A stretch of 64,000 nucleotides of DNA from the NCBI RefSeq assembly GCF_029338175.1, contig NZ_CP119862.1, forward strand, positions 248,001 through 312,000, read 5' to 3'. Source of the stretch: Citrobacter enshiensis (GTDB taxonomy: Bacteria > Pseudomonadota > Gammaproteobacteria > Enterobacterales > Enterobacteriaceae). This document shows positions 7,892-17,275 of the stretch, piece after piece. Every line of letters starts with the position of its first letter. Position 1 is the stretch's first letter. Below the pieces are notes generated by a model. It did not search any database, had not been told where the DNA came from, and worked only from the letters and a program-made list of their open reading frames with translations. Both the position numbers and the translations under genes were made by a program.

Positions 7892-9478
7892 ATGGCAAAA
7901 GAGAAAAAACGTGGCTTTTTTTCCTGGCTGGGCTTTGGTCAAAAAGAGCAGGCACCGGAAAACGAGACAGAACTAAAAAGCGAAGAACAACAACAGGTTA
8001 CTGATGAGGTTGTTGCGACTGAAGAGCAGCAGCACGCCCCGGAACCGCACAAAGACGCTGAATCGGAAGCCTTTGCCGCTGAGGTGGTGGAAGTCACTGA
8101 GCAGGTTGCCGAAAGTGAAAAACCGCAGCCGGAGCCTGCCATTGTTGACGCAGCGCCGGTCGAATCCGACGTTGAACCACAGCCAGAGGTCGTAGAAACG
8201 CTCGCTGCGATCGTCGAAGAACCGGTTGTTGAAACACCCGCCCCGGCCGTTGCTGTCGCTGATGTTATCGAACATGAAGTGCTGCCGTTGCCGGAAGAGG
8301 TGCAAGCCGAAGACATTTCACCGCAGGAGTGGCAAGCCGAAGCGGAAACCGTCGAAATCATTGAGGCGGTCGAGGAAGAAGCGGAAAACGAACCCGAATT
8401 AACCGACGAAGAGCTGGAAGCGCAGGCGCTGGCCGCCGACGCGGAAGAAGAAGCGGCAGAAGAAGTCGAAGAGACAGAAGAGCCGGTTGTTGACGCCGAA
8501 GAAGCACAAGAAGAGACACCGGTTGAAGAGAGCGTGCAGGAACAGGAAAAACCGACCAAAGAAGGTTTCTTTGCGCGCCTGAAACGCAGTCTGCTGAAAA
8601 CCAAAGAAAACCTCGGTTCCGGATTTATCAGTCTGTTCCGTGGAAAGAAAATCGACGATGATCTCTTCGAAGAGCTGGAAGAGCAGTTGCTGATCGCCGA
8701 CGTCGGGGTGGAAACCACCCGCAAGATTATTGCTAATCTGACCGATGGCGCCAGCCGTAAGCAACTGCGCGACGCCGAAGCGCTCTACGGATTGCTCAAA
8801 GATGAAATGGGCGAGATTCTGGCGAAAGTCGAAGAACCATTGAATGTTGATGGCAAAACCCCGTTTGTTATTTTAATGGTTGGCGTGAACGGCGTGGGTA
8901 AAACCACCACTATCGGTAAGCTGGCGCGTCAATTTGAACAGCAGGGCAAATCCGTGATGCTGGCGGCAGGGGACACCTTCCGTGCCGCGGCGGTAGAGCA
9001 GTTGCAGGTTTGGGGGCAACGTAACAACATTCCGGTGATTGCTCAGCACACGGGCGCAGATTCCGCTTCCGTGATCTTTGATGCGATTCAGGCGGCGAAG
9101 GCGCGTAACGTTGACGTGCTGATCGCCGATACGGCAGGTCGTCTGCAGAACAAAGCGCACCTGATGGAAGAATTGAAAAAAATCGTTCGCGTCATGAAGA
9201 AGCTGGATGAAGACGCGCCGCATGAAGTTATGCTGACTATCGATGCCAGCACCGGGCAGAATGCGATAAGCCAGGCCAAACTGTTCCACGAAGCGGTGGG
9301 GTTGACCGGTATCACTCTGACCAAGCTGGACGGAACGGCGAAAGGGGGAGTTATCTTCTCGGTTGCCGATCAGTTTGGCATTCCTATCCGCTATATTGGT
9401 GTGGGCGAACGTATCGAGGATTTACGTCCGTTTAAAGCGGGCGATTTTATAGAGGCACTTTTTGCCCGAGAGGATTAA
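7892..9478 (+). CDS. ftsY: Signal recognition particle receptor FtsY
   Basis: A 528-residue GTPase that docks SRP-ribosome complexes at the SecYEG translocon. The ATG at 7892 (MAKEKKRGFF) is chosen because it matches the E. coli N-terminus; an in-frame ATG at 7862 has no counterpart. Residues 1-230 are the acidic A domain, very rich in Glu, Ala and Val, and about 30 residues longer than in E. coli. The NG domain follows: N bundle from about 235, G1 GVNGVGKTT near 335, the DTAGR G3 motif near 415, and TKLD near 475. It heads the ftsYEX operon, with two bases between its stop and ftsE. Confidence 0.97.
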   Translation: MAKEKKRGFFSWLGFGQKEQAPENETELKSEEQQQVTDEVVATEEQQHAPEPHKDAESEAFAAEVVEVTEQVAESEKPQPEPAIVDAAPVESDVEPQPEVVETLAAIVEEPVVETPAPAVAVADVIEHEVLPLPEEVQAEDISPQEWQAEAETVEIIEAVEEEAENEPELTDEELEAQALAADAEEEAAEEVEETEEPVVDAEEAQEETPVEESVQEQEKPTKEGFFARLKRSLLKTKENLGSGFISLFRGKKIDDDLFEELEEQLLIADVGVETTRKIIANLTDGASRKQLRDAEALYGLLKDEMGEILAKVEEPLNVDGKTPFVILMVGVNGVGKTTTIGKLARQFEQQGKSVMLAAGDTFRAAAVEQLQVWGQRNNIPVIAQHTGADSASVIFDAIQAAKARNVDVLIADTAGRLQNKAHLMEELKKIVRVMKKLDEDAPHEVMLTIDASTGQNAISQAKLFHEAVGLTGITLTKLDGTAKGGVIFSVADQFGIPIRYIGVGERIEDLRPFKAGDFIEALFARED

Positions 9479-9480
9479 CA

Positions 9481-10149
9481 ATGATTCGCTTTGAACATGT
9501 CAGCAAGGCCTATCTCGGTGGAAGACAAGCGCTGCAAGGGGTCACATTCCACATGCAGCCTGGCGAGATGGCGTTCCTGACCGGTCACTCTGGTGCGGGG
9601 AAAAGTACCCTGCTGAAGCTGATCTGTGGGATTGAGCGGCCAAGCGCCGGGAAAATCTACTTCAGTGGGCATGACATCACGCGTTTGAAAAACCGTGAAG
9701 TGCCGTTTCTGCGCCGTCAGATCGGGATGATTTTCCAGGATCACCACCTGTTGATGGATCGTACGGTCTTCGACAACGTGGCGATCCCGTTGATTATTGC
9801 GGGCGCCAGCGGAGACGACATTCGTCGTCGCGTGTCGGCAGCACTGGATAAAGTTGGCCTGTTGGACAAAGCGAAGAACTTCCCGATTCAACTCTCCGGC
9901 GGTGAACAGCAACGTGTGGGCATCGCCCGGGCCGTGGTGAACAAACCGGCTGTATTGCTGGCGGATGAACCGACCGGGAACCTGGATGATGCGCTGTCGG
10001 AAGGGATCTTACGTCTGTTCGAAGAGTTTAACCGCGTCGGGGTGACGGTACTGATGGCAACGCACGACATTGGGCTTATTTCCCGTCGTTCGTATCGGAT
10101 GCTGACCCTGAGCGATGGACATTTGCATGGAGGCGAGGCCCGTGAATAA
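9481..10149 (+). CDS. ftsE: Cell division ABC-type ATPase FtsE
   Basis: A 222-residue ATP-binding subunit of FtsEX. This is a divisome complex that does not transport but signals through EnvC to the amidases AmiA/B to split septal peptidoglycan. Walker A is GHSGAGKST near residue 36, the signature LSGGEQQR near 139, Walker [12 protein letters not shown] near 159, and the H-loop THD near 193. Its last eight bases overlap the ftsX start, so the two subunits are coupled. Confidence 0.97.
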   Translation: MIRFEHVSKAYLGGRQALQGVTFHMQPGEMAFLTGHSGAGKSTLLKLICGIERPSAGKIYFSGHDITRLKNREVPFLRRQIGMIFQDHHLLMDRTVFDNVAIPLIIAGASGDDIRRRVSAALDKVGLLDKAKNFPIQLSGGEQQRVGIARAVVNKPAVLLADEPTGNLDDALSEGILRLFEEFNRVGVTVLMATHDIGLISRRSYRMLTLSDGHLHGGEARE

Positions 10150-11200
10150 GCGCGACGCGATTAATCAAATCAGGCAATTCGGTGGTCGACTGGACCGCTT
10201 CCGTAAATCTGGCGGTGCGCCGGGAGACGGTGGCCGCAATGCGCCAAAGCGTGCGAAGTCTGCGCCAAAACCCAATTCGCGTAAAACCAACGTCTTTAAC
10301 GAACAGGTTCGCTACGCGTTCCAGGGGGCGTTACAGGATCTGAAAAGCAAACCGTTGGCGACGTTTCTGACGGTGATGGTTATCGCGATCTCCCTGACCC
10401 TGCCAAGCGTGTGCTACATGGTTTACAAAAACGTGAACCATGCGGCGACGCAATATTACCCTTCTCCGCAGATCACCGTATATCTGCAAAAAACGCTGGA
10501 TGATGACGCAGCGGCAGGGGTGGTGGCGCAGTTACAGGGCGAGCAGGGCGTGGAAAAAGTGAATTACCTGTCGCGAGATGACGCGCTGGGCGAGTTCCGT
10601 AACTGGTCCGGATTCGGCGGCGCGCTGGACATGCTGGAAGAGAATCCGCTGCCGGCAGTGGCGGTGGTGGTGCCGAAACTCGACTTTCAGGGAACGGACT
10701 CGTTGAATACGTTGCGCGATCGGATTTCGCAAATTAACGGTATCGACGAAGTGCGCATGGATGATAGCTGGTTTGCCCGTCTCGCCGCGCTGACTGGTCT
10801 GGTTGGCCGGGTATCGGCGATGATCGGCGTACTGATGGTGGCGGCGGTATTCCTCGTCATCGGCAACAGCGTGCGCCTGAGCATTTTTGCCCGTCGCGAT
10901 ACCATTAATGTGCAGAAACTGATCGGGGCGACAGACGGTTTTATTCTGCGTCCGTTCCTGTATGGCGGTGCGCTGCTGGGCTTCTCTGGCGCATTTCTCT
11001 CTCTGATTTTGTCAGAAATTTTGGTGATGCGACTGTCGTCTGCCGTGACGGAAGTGGCGCAGGTTTTCGGAACGAAATTTGATATCAACGGGTTATCGTT
11101 CGACGAGTGTCTGCTGTTGTTGCTGGTGTGCTCAATGATTGGCTGGGTGGCAGCCTGGCTTGCCACGGTACAACATTTACGTCACTTTACTCCTGACTAA
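10142..11200 (+). CDS. ftsX: Cell division membrane subunit FtsX
   Basis: The 352-residue permease-like partner of FtsE, with four transmembrane segments and a large periplasmic loop (residues about 95-215) that binds EnvC. The start is the GTG at 10142 ([14 protein letters not shown] follows), which overlaps ftsE by eight bases and gives exactly the E. coli length. A longer ATG frame from 10115 would sit inside ftsE. The cytosolic N-tail is unusually basic and Gly-rich. Last gene of ftsYEX; the rpoH promoter region follows. Confidence 0.96.
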   Translation: MNKRDAINQIRQFGGRLDRFRKSGGAPGDGGRNAPKRAKSAPKPNSRKTNVFNEQVRYAFQGALQDLKSKPLATFLTVMVIAISLTLPSVCYMVYKNVNHAATQYYPSPQITVYLQKTLDDDAAAGVVAQLQGEQGVEKVNYLSRDDALGEFRNWSGFGGALDMLEENPLPAVAVVVPKLDFQGTDSLNTLRDRISQINGIDEVRMDDSWFARLAALTGLVGRVSAMIGVLMVAAVFLVIGNSVRLSIFARRDTINVQKLIGATDGFILRPFLYGGALLGFSGAFLSLILSEILVMRLSSAVTEVAQVFGTKFDINGLSFDECLLLLLVCSMIGWVAAWLATVQHLRHFTPD

Positions 11201-11218
11201 AAAAACCGTGATATAATC

Positions 11219-11252
11219 TTTCCCTGCAATGAATTCCCGTTCGCAGGGAAAG
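11219..11252 (+). terminator. Hairpin after ftsX, possible weak terminator
   Basis: The arms TTTCCCTGC and GCAGGGAAA form a 9-bp stem 18 bases after the ftsX stop. No U-tract follows, so any termination would be partial; some ftsX transcripts may read into rpoH. Confidence 0.45.
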
Positions 11253-11319
11253 AGCTTCAAAAAAATCTCCTGTCCCTGCCCGCGTATTTTTCAAAACGGT
11301 GTCACATTTTGTGCGTAGT

Positions 11320-11365
11320 TTATTCACAGCGTTGCATTGAACTTGTGGATAGAATCACTGTCTGA
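11320..11365 (+). promoter_or_regulatory. rpoH sigma-E promoter with DnaA boxes
   Basis: A sigma-E promoter is visible: -35 GAACTT (11339-11344), a 16-base spacer and -10 TCTGA (11361-11365). This matches E. coli rpoH P3, which makes sigma-32 at lethal temperatures. Two DnaA boxes flank or overlap it: TTATTCACA at 11320-11328 and, reversed, TTGTGGATA at 11343-11351. DnaA repression of rpoH P3/P4 is known in E. coli. Confidence 0.85.
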
Positions 11366-11452
11366 TAAAAATGTGAATGATATTCTCGTTGCTCATAAGC
11401 TCTGGCATGATTGTTGTTGTAACGCCGGAAGATAAAGATTGAGAGGATTTGA

Positions 11453-12307
11453 ATGACCAAAGAAATGCAAAATTTAGCTTTAGCCCCTGTTGGTAACCTG
11501 GAGTCTTACATCCGGGCTGCAAACGCGTGGCCGATGTTGTCGGCTGACGAGGAGCGGGCACTTGCTGAAAAGCTGCATTACCAGGGCGATCTGGAGGCAG
11601 CGAAGACGCTGATTCTGTCTCACCTGCGCTTTGTTGTTCATGTTGCTCGTAACTATGCGGGCTATGGCCTGCCGCAGGCGGATCTGATTCAGGAAGGTAA
11701 CATCGGCCTGATGAAAGCCGTGCGCCGTTTTAACCCGGAAGTGGGTGTGCGCCTGGTCTCCTTCGCCGTGCACTGGATCAAAGCTGAGATCCACGAATAT
11801 GTTCTGCGTAACTGGCGTATCGTCAAAGTGGCGACCACCAAAGCGCAGCGTAAGCTGTTCTTCAACCTGCGTAAAACCAAGCAGCGTCTGGGCTGGTTTA
11901 ATCAGGATGAAGTCGAAATGGTGGCGCGCGAGCTGGGTGTTTCCAGCAAAGACGTCCGCGAAATGGAATCCCGTATGGCGGCCCAGGACATGACGTTTGA
12001 TATGTCCTCGGATGATGAGTCCGACAGCCAGCCGATGGCGCCAGTACTCTATCTGCAGGACAAATCGTCTAACTTTGCCGACGGCATTGAAGACGATAAC
12101 TGGGAAGAACAGGCGGCAAACCGTCTGACCGACGCCATGCAGGGGCTGGACGAGCGTAGCCAGGACATCATTCGTGCGCGTTGGCTGGATGAAGACAACA
12201 AGTCTACCTTGCAGGAACTGGCCGATCGCTACGGCGTTTCCGCAGAACGTGTGCGCCAGCTTGAAAAGAACGCCATGAAAAAACTTCGCGCCGCTATCGA
12301 AGCGTAA
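11453..12307 (+). CDS. rpoH: RNA polymerase heat-shock sigma factor RpoH (sigma-32)
   Basis: A 284-residue group 3 sigma factor that directs transcription of chaperone and protease genes. Region 2 (about 50-125) carries the core-binding and -10-reading helices ([17 protein letters not shown]). The RpoH box, near residues 128-140, contains QRKLFFNLR. Region 4 with the -35 helix-turn-helix is near 250-275 ([17 protein letters not shown]). The ATG follows GAGAGGATTTG. In E. coli the 5' coding sequence folds as an RNA thermosensor that hides the start; the nearly identical sequence here suggests the same. Confidence 0.98.
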   Translation: MTKEMQNLALAPVGNLESYIRAANAWPMLSADEERALAEKLHYQGDLEAAKTLILSHLRFVVHVARNYAGYGLPQADLIQEGNIGLMKAVRRFNPEVGVRLVSFAVHWIKAEIHEYVLRNWRIVKVATTKAQRKLFFNLRKTKQRLGWFNQDEVEMVARELGVSSKDVREMESRMAAQDMTFDMSSDDESDSQPMAPVLYLQDKSSNFADGIEDDNWEEQAANRLTDAMQGLDERSQDIIRARWLDEDNKSTLQELADRYGVSAERVRQLEKNAMKKLRAAIEA

Positions 12308-12327
12308 TTCCCGCGAAGTTCCCGATA

Positions 12328-12363
12328 AACCCTCGAATGCAAATTCGGGGGTTTTGTTTTTTT
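12328..12363 (+). terminator. rpoH intrinsic terminator
   Basis: An 11-bp stem, AACCCTCGAAT with ATTCGGGGGTT (one G-U pair), around a short GCAA-like loop, ending in TTTTGTTTTTTT. A typical rho-independent terminator 20 bases after the rpoH stop. Confidence 0.93.
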
Positions 12364-12437
12364 AACGCCTGCTCTGGCGAATTTTCTCCCCCTGGCAAAC
12401 ACTTACCGATGGGTTTTGCGCATCTTAGGGGATCAAA

Positions 12438-13703
12438 ATGAAAAATAACGAACTGAATGAACGGCGTTTACAAGCGACGCCGCGCGGTATCGGCGTGATG
12501 TGCGATTTTTATGCCGACAGAGCAGAGAACGCCACGCTGTGGGACGTGGAAGGCAATGAGGTGATTGATTTTGCCGCCGGTATTGCGGTGCTTAACACCG
12601 GCCATCGACACCCAAAAATTATCGCTGCCATTGAGAAGCAGCTTCAGTCATTCACCCATACGGCTTATCAAATCGTTCCTTATGAAAGCTACGTCCGGCT
12701 TGCGGAACGCATCAACGAACGTGTCCCCATCAACGGTCCGGTAAAAACCGCCTTTTTCTCTACCGGAGCGGAAGCGGTAGAGAACGCGGTGAAGATTGCC
12801 CGTGCCTACACCAAACGACCTGGACTGATTACCTTCGGCGGCGCATTCCATGGGCGAACCTTTATGACCATGGCGCTGACCGGAAAGGTCGCTCCCTACA
12901 AAATTGGCTTTGGACCGTTCCCCGGGTCGGTGTATCACGCCCAGTATCCTAATGCGGTGCACGGGGTCAGCACGGCAGACGCGCTGCAAAGCCTGGAGCG
13001 AATTTTCAAAGCGGATATCGCGCCCGATCAGGTAGCGGCAATCATCCTTGAGCCGGTACAGGGTGAAGGGGGATTTAACGTCGCACCCGGTGAATTTATG
13101 CACGCGCTGCGCGCGTTGTGCGATACCCACGGTATTCTCTTGATTGCCGATGAGGTACAGACCGGTTTCGCCCGTACGGGAAAACTGTTTGCGATGGAGC
13201 ATTACAGCGTACAACCCGATCTCATCACGATGGCGAAAAGTCTGGCTGGCGGGATGCCGCTGTCGGCGGTTGCCGGACGCGCCGACATTATGGATGCGCC
13301 AGCGCCAGGAGGACTCGGGGGCACCTACGCCGGGAATCCGCTGGCCGTTGCCGCCGCGCATGCCGTACTGGATGTGATTGATGAAGAGAAGCTGTGCGCG
13401 CGTGCCGCCGCGTTAGGCCAACATCTGGTTGAGGCGCTTAACACGGCCAAAGCGAATTGTCCGCATATTGCGGATATTCGCGCGCAGGGCTCCATGGTGG
13501 CGGTGGAGTTTAACGATCCGTCATCCGGCCAGCCGTCGCCTGAATTTACCCGCCAGGTACAGAGTAAAGCGCTGGCGCAAGGACTCTTGCTGCTCAGCTG
13601 TGGCGTTTACGGCAATGTGATCCGCTTCCTCTACCCGCTGACTATCCCCGACGCACAATTTCGCAAAGCGCTGGAGATTATTACGCACTCGCTGACACGA
13701 TAA
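12438..13703 (+). CDS. PLP-dependent 4-aminobutyrate aminotransferase, PuuE/GabT-like
   Basis: A 421-residue class-III omega-aminotransferase. The PLP Schiff-base lysine is Lys267 (AKSLAGGMP) and the pyridine-N-binding aspartate is in IADEVQTGFARTG near 238. The phosphate-binding STGAEA motif is near 108. Length and sequence track E. coli PuuE (GABA transaminase of putrescine breakdown) more closely than GabT, so the likely reaction is GABA plus 2-oxoglutarate to succinate semialdehyde plus glutamate. K-12 has no gene here between rpoH and livJ, so it is accessory. It stands alone, with its own terminator, and no puu genes are nearby. Confidence 0.85.
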   Translation: MKNNELNERRLQATPRGIGVMCDFYADRAENATLWDVEGNEVIDFAAGIAVLNTGHRHPKIIAAIEKQLQSFTHTAYQIVPYESYVRLAERINERVPINGPVKTAFFSTGAEAVENAVKIARAYTKRPGLITFGGAFHGRTFMTMALTGKVAPYKIGFGPFPGSVYHAQYPNAVHGVSTADALQSLERIFKADIAPDQVAAIILEPVQGEGGFNVAPGEFMHALRALCDTHGILLIADEVQTGFARTGKLFAMEHYSVQPDLITMAKSLAGGMPLSAVAGRADIMDAPAPGGLGGTYAGNPLAVAAAHAVLDVIDEEKLCARAAALGQHLVEALNTAKANCPHIADIRAQGSMVAVEFNDPSSGQPSPEFTRQVQSKALAQGLLLLSCGVYGNVIRFLYPLTIPDAQFRKALEIITHSLTR

Positions 13704-13708
13704 ACCTG

Positions 13709-13737
13709 CGCCGCCCATTGCGGCGGCCACTTTTTTT
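13709..13737 (+). terminator. Terminator of the aminotransferase gene
   Basis: The stem CGCCGC/GCGGCG around CCATT is followed by GCCAC and a run of seven T. It lies six bases past the stop codon. Confidence 0.9.
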
Positions 13738-13909
13738 GTCATTAACTTGTTATCTGACTGTCAAATTAGCTATTCCAAAATCTTAAAAATCGGGTATGTT
13801 TTAGCAGAGTGTGCTGAAAAAGCGTGAACTGCACACCTATAATTGAAATAAAACGCTAAACAACAACATCACAACACACGTAATAACCACAATAATGGGG
13901 ATTCTCAGG

Positions 13910-15013
13910 ATGAATATGAAGGGTAAAGCGTTATTGGCAGGATGTATCGCCCTGTCTTTGAGCAATATGGCGTTTGCTAAGGATATTAAAGTCGCAGTCG
14001 TCGGCGCAATGTCGGGTCCGGTCGCGCAGTATGGCGATCAGGAGTTTACGGGTGCGGAGCAGGCGATTGCCGATATCAACGCGAAAGGCGGCATTAAAGG
14101 CGACAAACTGGTCATCGTGAAATATGACGATGCCTGTGACCCGAAACAAGCGGTCGCGGTCGCCAACAAAGTGGTTAACGACGGCATTAAGTACGTTATT
14201 GGTCACCTGTGCTCTTCATCCACCCAGCCTGCGTCTGACATCTATGAAGACGAAGGCATTCTGATGATCACGCCAGCGGCAACCGCGCCGGAACTGACCG
14301 CACGTGGCTATAAATTGCTTCTGCGTACCACCGGTCTGGACTCTGACCAGGGACCTACGGCGGCGAAATACATTCTGGATAGCGTGAAACCGAAGCGCAT
14401 CGCGATCATTCACGATAAACAGCAATACGGTGAAGGTCTGGCGCGTGCCGTTCAGGACGACCTGAAAAAAGGTAATGCCGACGTCGTATTCTTTGACGGT
14501 ATTACGGCTGGCGAGAAAGATTTCTCCACGCTGGTGGCGCGTCTGAAGAAAGAAAACATCGACTTCGTCTACTACGGCGGTTACCACCCGGAGATGGGAC
14601 AGATCCTGCGTCAGGCTCGCGCGGCGGGTCTGAAAACGCAGTTTATGGGACCTGAAGGGGTGGCGAACGTCTCCCTGTCTAACATTGCCGGTGAATCCGC
14701 CGAAGGGATGTTGGTAACGAAGCCGAAGAACTACGATCAGGTTCCGGCGAACAAACCGATTGTGGATGCCATCAAGGCGAAGAAGCAGGATCCCAGCGGT
14801 GCGTTCGTATGGACCACCTATGCGGCGCTGCAATCTTTACAGGCTGGCTTGAATCAGTCTGAAGATCCGGCTGAGATCGCCAACTACCTGAAAGCGAACA
14901 CCGTAGAAACCGTGATGGGGCCGCTCTCCTGGGATGAGAAAGGTGACCTGAAGGGCTTCGAATTCGGCGTCTTTGACTGGCACGCCAACGGAACCGCGAC
15001 TGACGCGAAATAA
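13910..15013 (+). CDS. livJ: Leu/Ile/Val-binding periplasmic protein LivJ
   Basis: A 367-residue type-I periplasmic binding protein for leucine, isoleucine and valine. The ATG at 13910 follows TCTCAGG and starts the signal peptide, with cleavage expected after AFA before [14 protein letters not shown]. An upstream in-frame ATG at 13895 overlaps the ribosome site. Ligand-loop signatures [18 protein letters not shown] and [11 protein letters not shown] are present. It is close to LivK (17276) along its whole length, a tandem duplication known in enterics. It delivers to LivHMGF encoded further on. Confidence 0.97.
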   Translation: MNMKGKALLAGCIALSLSNMAFAKDIKVAVVGAMSGPVAQYGDQEFTGAEQAIADINAKGGIKGDKLVIVKYDDACDPKQAVAVANKVVNDGIKYVIGHLCSSSTQPASDIYEDEGILMITPAATAPELTARGYKLLLRTTGLDSDQGPTAAKYILDSVKPKRIAIIHDKQQYGEGLARAVQDDLKKGNADVVFFDGITAGEKDFSTLVARLKKENIDFVYYGGYHPEMGQILRQARAAGLKTQFMGPEGVANVSLSNIAGESAEGMLVTKPKNYDQVPANKPIVDAIKAKKQDPSGAFVWTTYAALQSLQAGLNQSEDPAEIANYLKANTVETVMGPLSWDEKGDLKGFEFGVFDWHANGTATDAK

Positions 15014-15022
15014 TATCAATAA

Positions 15023-15045
15023 CCCTCTCCCTCTAAGGGAGAGGG
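15023..15045 (+). terminator. Hairpin after livJ
   Basis: Perfect 9-bp arms CCCTCTCCC and GGGAGAGGG around TCTAA. There is no long T-run (GATCTCTG follows), so it may be an mRNA-stabilising end rather than a strong terminator. This type of purine/pyrimidine hairpin is common between enterobacterial genes. Confidence 0.65.
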
Positions 15046-15121
15046 ATCTCTGATAATGATTCACAGATTCATGGCCTTTTTGAGAAAGAATTGTTCGATA
15101 TCTAGACGCTGATTAGGGGAG

Positions 15122-15538
15122 TCAGAAATTGATCAACTGACGAACCCCATGAATAATTTCATGGATATAGGTTTGATCCATTCCGATAATGCCCTCAACA
15201 AAAATATCAGAGCGCACTTCTGTTGATAGTTTGAATTTTAAATAATAACTTTCATTGGACTGCATATTTTTACCCACAGTTAGTGTAATCATTCCTTCCA
15301 TTGGGCTGAAGGTGATTTCTTTTTCAACCATATTGTCTCGCAATTCTATTAATTGTGCATGAAATTCCTCAAGCTCACCGACATAGCAATCCCATATGGC
15401 GTCCAGACTTATTCCTTTAGATTTGAACTCGACATACATATTTAAACATTCATGATAAAATCCTTTTTCGGGCGTGTTAGTTATTTTCTCGTAAGGCGTT
15501 ATCGCTAAAGTGACTTCATTATGAATAATCTGCAACAT
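15122..15538 (-). CDS. Putative immunity protein for the adjacent toxin-like gene
   Basis: A 138-residue soluble, acidic protein of no family I can name. It has no signal peptide and no membrane segment. It follows the toxin-like gene (15544-16254) by five bases on the same strand, which is the standard toxin-then-immunity order of polymorphic toxin systems. Size and acidity also fit an immunity protein. Base composition is clearly more AT-rich than the flanking liv genes, indicating transfer. The role is inferred from context alone. Confidence 0.6.
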   Translation of the reverse strand: MLQIIHNEVTLAITPYEKITNTPEKGFYHECLNMYVEFKSKGISLDAIWDCYVGELEEFHAQLIELRDNMVEKEITFSPMEGMITLTVGKNMQSNESYYLKFKLSTEVRSDIFVEGIIGMDQTYIHEIIHGVRQLINF

Positions 15539-15543
15539 ATTAA

Positions 15544-16254
15544 TTACCTCAATGGTTTGTATGCAAAATGCGTTATGGTCCAGGTTCTCTCATTGACAAT
15601 AACTTCAAGAGTATAATCTTTGTTCTCGTAGCTTCCTAAATGTTTATTGTACCTTGAGCGACGAATGCCTATTTCATAGCGAGCCGTTTTGAGGTTCGAT
15701 TTTCGAAGTAGATCAGGCATTCTTCTTCCATAGCGGAGCGCTTTTTCTTGAATATAAACGGGAACGTATCTGGCAGGTTCTTTCATGTGTTCCGCTGCTT
15801 TTGGTGTGAATTTTAATGCTTCAGGAGACAAGCCCACTTTGATCCTTCCTCGAAGGATATTCATGATGCCGTCACCGAGTAAGGATTCAAACTCGACAAA
15901 TAACCCACGTTGGGTTAATACCTTAAATGAGAACGAGCCAAATCGAAATGCTTTGTAAATTAAAGCTCCAGCAAATATAAAATCCAAAGGATCTAGCCAT
16001 GGATGTTCTAATGGCAGTTCCATCCTCATAACATACTGACCATTGTAATCATAAACATCATAAAGGTCTGACATGCCATTATTGAGATAACCTATACACA
16101 ATCCATTTTCTTCATCAATAATGGGAGAGTAGGATTCTGGGATGTTTCTTTCAGGGATGAGAGAAAAGAAAACGTCGTCTTCTAGTGGGGAAGTGAAATT
16201 ATAATGAATTCCATAATGCACATCATTTAAATACTCGTAGTTTATATCACTCAT
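15544..16254 (-). CDS. Orphan polymorphic-toxin-like protein
   Basis: A 236-residue protein with two parts. Residues 1-110 are an acidic segment ending in a hydrophobic stretch (LDPLDFIFAGALIYKAF, residues 87-103). Residues 145-236 form a compact basic module, starting FTPKAAEHM, with His156, a run of Arg/Lys around 170-205, and closing strands YTLEVIVNERTWTITHFAYKP. The layout resembles C-terminal nuclease-type modules of Rhs, CdiA or MafB toxins, possibly the RelE/barnase-like fold; this is a resemblance by eye. No secretion signal is visible. It is followed at once by a putative immunity gene. AT-rich and absent from K-12. Confidence 0.55.
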   Translation of the reverse strand: MSDINYEYLNDVHYGIHYNFTSPLEDDVFFSLIPERNIPESYSPIIDEENGLCIGYLNNGMSDLYDVYDYNGQYVMRMELPLEHPWLDPLDFIFAGALIYKAFRFGSFSFKVLTQRGLFVEFESLLGDGIMNILRGRIKVGLSPEALKFTPKAAEHMKEPARYVPVYIQEKALRYGRRMPDLLRKSNLKTARYEIGIRRSRYNKHLGSYENKDYTLEVIVNERTWTITHFAYKPLR

Positions 16255-16469
16255 GAATGAATTCTGCCGATTTATTAAATTCAGCTAACAATAATTTTTT
16301 CATTTGAAAAATAAAAGATGAATACGTGCTTTATATCGGTATTACCTGAATATTTCGCAGCAGGGATGTGAGCAGGACTTACCAGAAAAGTACGACTGGG
16401 TGGAAACTCCCCCATCGGCGATAAGATTCAGGGGGACTAGCCTTAGAGATTAAAGTAATCGCATTGAAG
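16255..16469. other. Non-coding remnant upstream of the toxin-like gene
   Basis: These 215 bases hold no open frame of note. The part near 16355-16445 is richer in GC than the toxin-like gene and may be a decayed piece of a mobile element, since both strands give short gene-like stretches interrupted by stops. I could not identify it. The promoter of the minus-strand toxin-like gene should lie in the AT-rich part at 16260-16330. Confidence 0.35.
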
Positions 16470-16853
16470 CTAACGCCGCTCCCACCCACTTTCCCGCTCC
16501 ACAAACCCCAACGCCTGCATAAACGCCGCCATCACAACCCGGTCCTCAACGCCGACATCCGCCATCCACCAGGAGACGACGTTCGGGTTATCGCGCAGCA
16601 CTTCTTCGACTAAATATTGCCCCACGCCACGGCGTCGTGTGACTTCGCGTATACGCAATGAATCCAGCGCGCCTTGCGTTGTACCGAGCGTGACCCGAAC
16701 GGCTCCCAGTAGACGCTCGTTAAAGCGCGCGGCGTAGATCCGGTGCGTTTCATCAAGTGTTAAGGAGGAGGCTGAATATTCCGGCCAAATTTTGCCCAGA
16801 TCGATGCGATCCTGGGCGCTGAAGTTTTCTAAACGAATGATGGTCAGCTTCAT
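16470..16853 (-). CDS. panM: PanD maturation factor and regulator PanM (PanZ)
   Basis: A 127-residue GNAT-fold protein. With acetyl-CoA it binds the aspartate decarboxylase zymogen PanD, triggers its self-cleavage to the pyruvoyl enzyme, and inhibits it when CoA is plentiful, thus tuning pantothenate synthesis. The CoA-binding pattern RRRGVGQYLVEEVL is near residue 72. The ATG at 16853 (MKLTIIRLENF) matches E. coli; the frame extends five codons further without support. The E. coli position between livJ and livK is conserved. Confidence 0.93.
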   Translation of the reverse strand: MKLTIIRLENFSAQDRIDLGKIWPEYSASSLTLDETHRIYAARFNERLLGAVRVTLGTTQGALDSLRIREVTRRRGVGQYLVEEVLRDNPNVVSWWMADVGVEDRVVMAAFMQALGFVERESGWERR

Positions 16854-17275
16854 CAACAGCATGTCCAAATCTCAAAAGATGGGGACAGTTTACCGAAATA
16901 ATTTCCCCGGAGGCTTTCTCTTTTTTCTATCATTTGTTAGGTGATTAATGTTTTGACAGCGAAAAGTACAGTTTGAAACATTAGAGAATGAAAATTAGGC
17001 AGAATAATTCCCTGAAAGGCAGTGTTTTATTCCGCCCTTTGTATCGTTATTTTATGCTGACAACGGCGCTTTTTTTTGTTTATCTATAGTGAAAAGCAGA
17101 ATATTATCTTTTCTTAATCGACTGAAAAATAGAGATTTTAATCTGTATTTGCTTAAAAGGCATCGCTAAACCATTAATGGGATTGATAAAAGTAGCGAAG
17201 TTCAAAAAAAGCACAGACTGCTTTTTGACCATATAAATACAAACTATAAATCACATCACAAATGGGGTTCTCAGA
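16854..17275 (+). promoter_or_regulatory. livK upstream region, AT-rich
   Basis: A 422-base intergenic stretch with no open frame, strongly AT-rich with many A and T tracts. In E. coli the livKHMGF promoter region is repressed by Lrp with leucine, and such curved AT-rich DNA would suit it. I cannot place individual Lrp sites or a promoter with confidence. The last bases, ATGGGGTTCTCAGA, form the livK ribosome site and resemble the livJ leader end. Confidence 0.5.

Noticed and set aside
7939-8724. A long minus-strand open frame (261 codons) inside ftsY
   Set aside because: Ser/Thr/Ala-rich shadow of the acidic Glu/Ala codons of the FtsY A domain; no ribosome site, no family resemblance.
16355-16445. 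Possible transposase or Rhs remnant upstream of the toxin-like gene
   Set aside because: Short gene-like stretches on both strands, but none long enough or similar enough to name a family.
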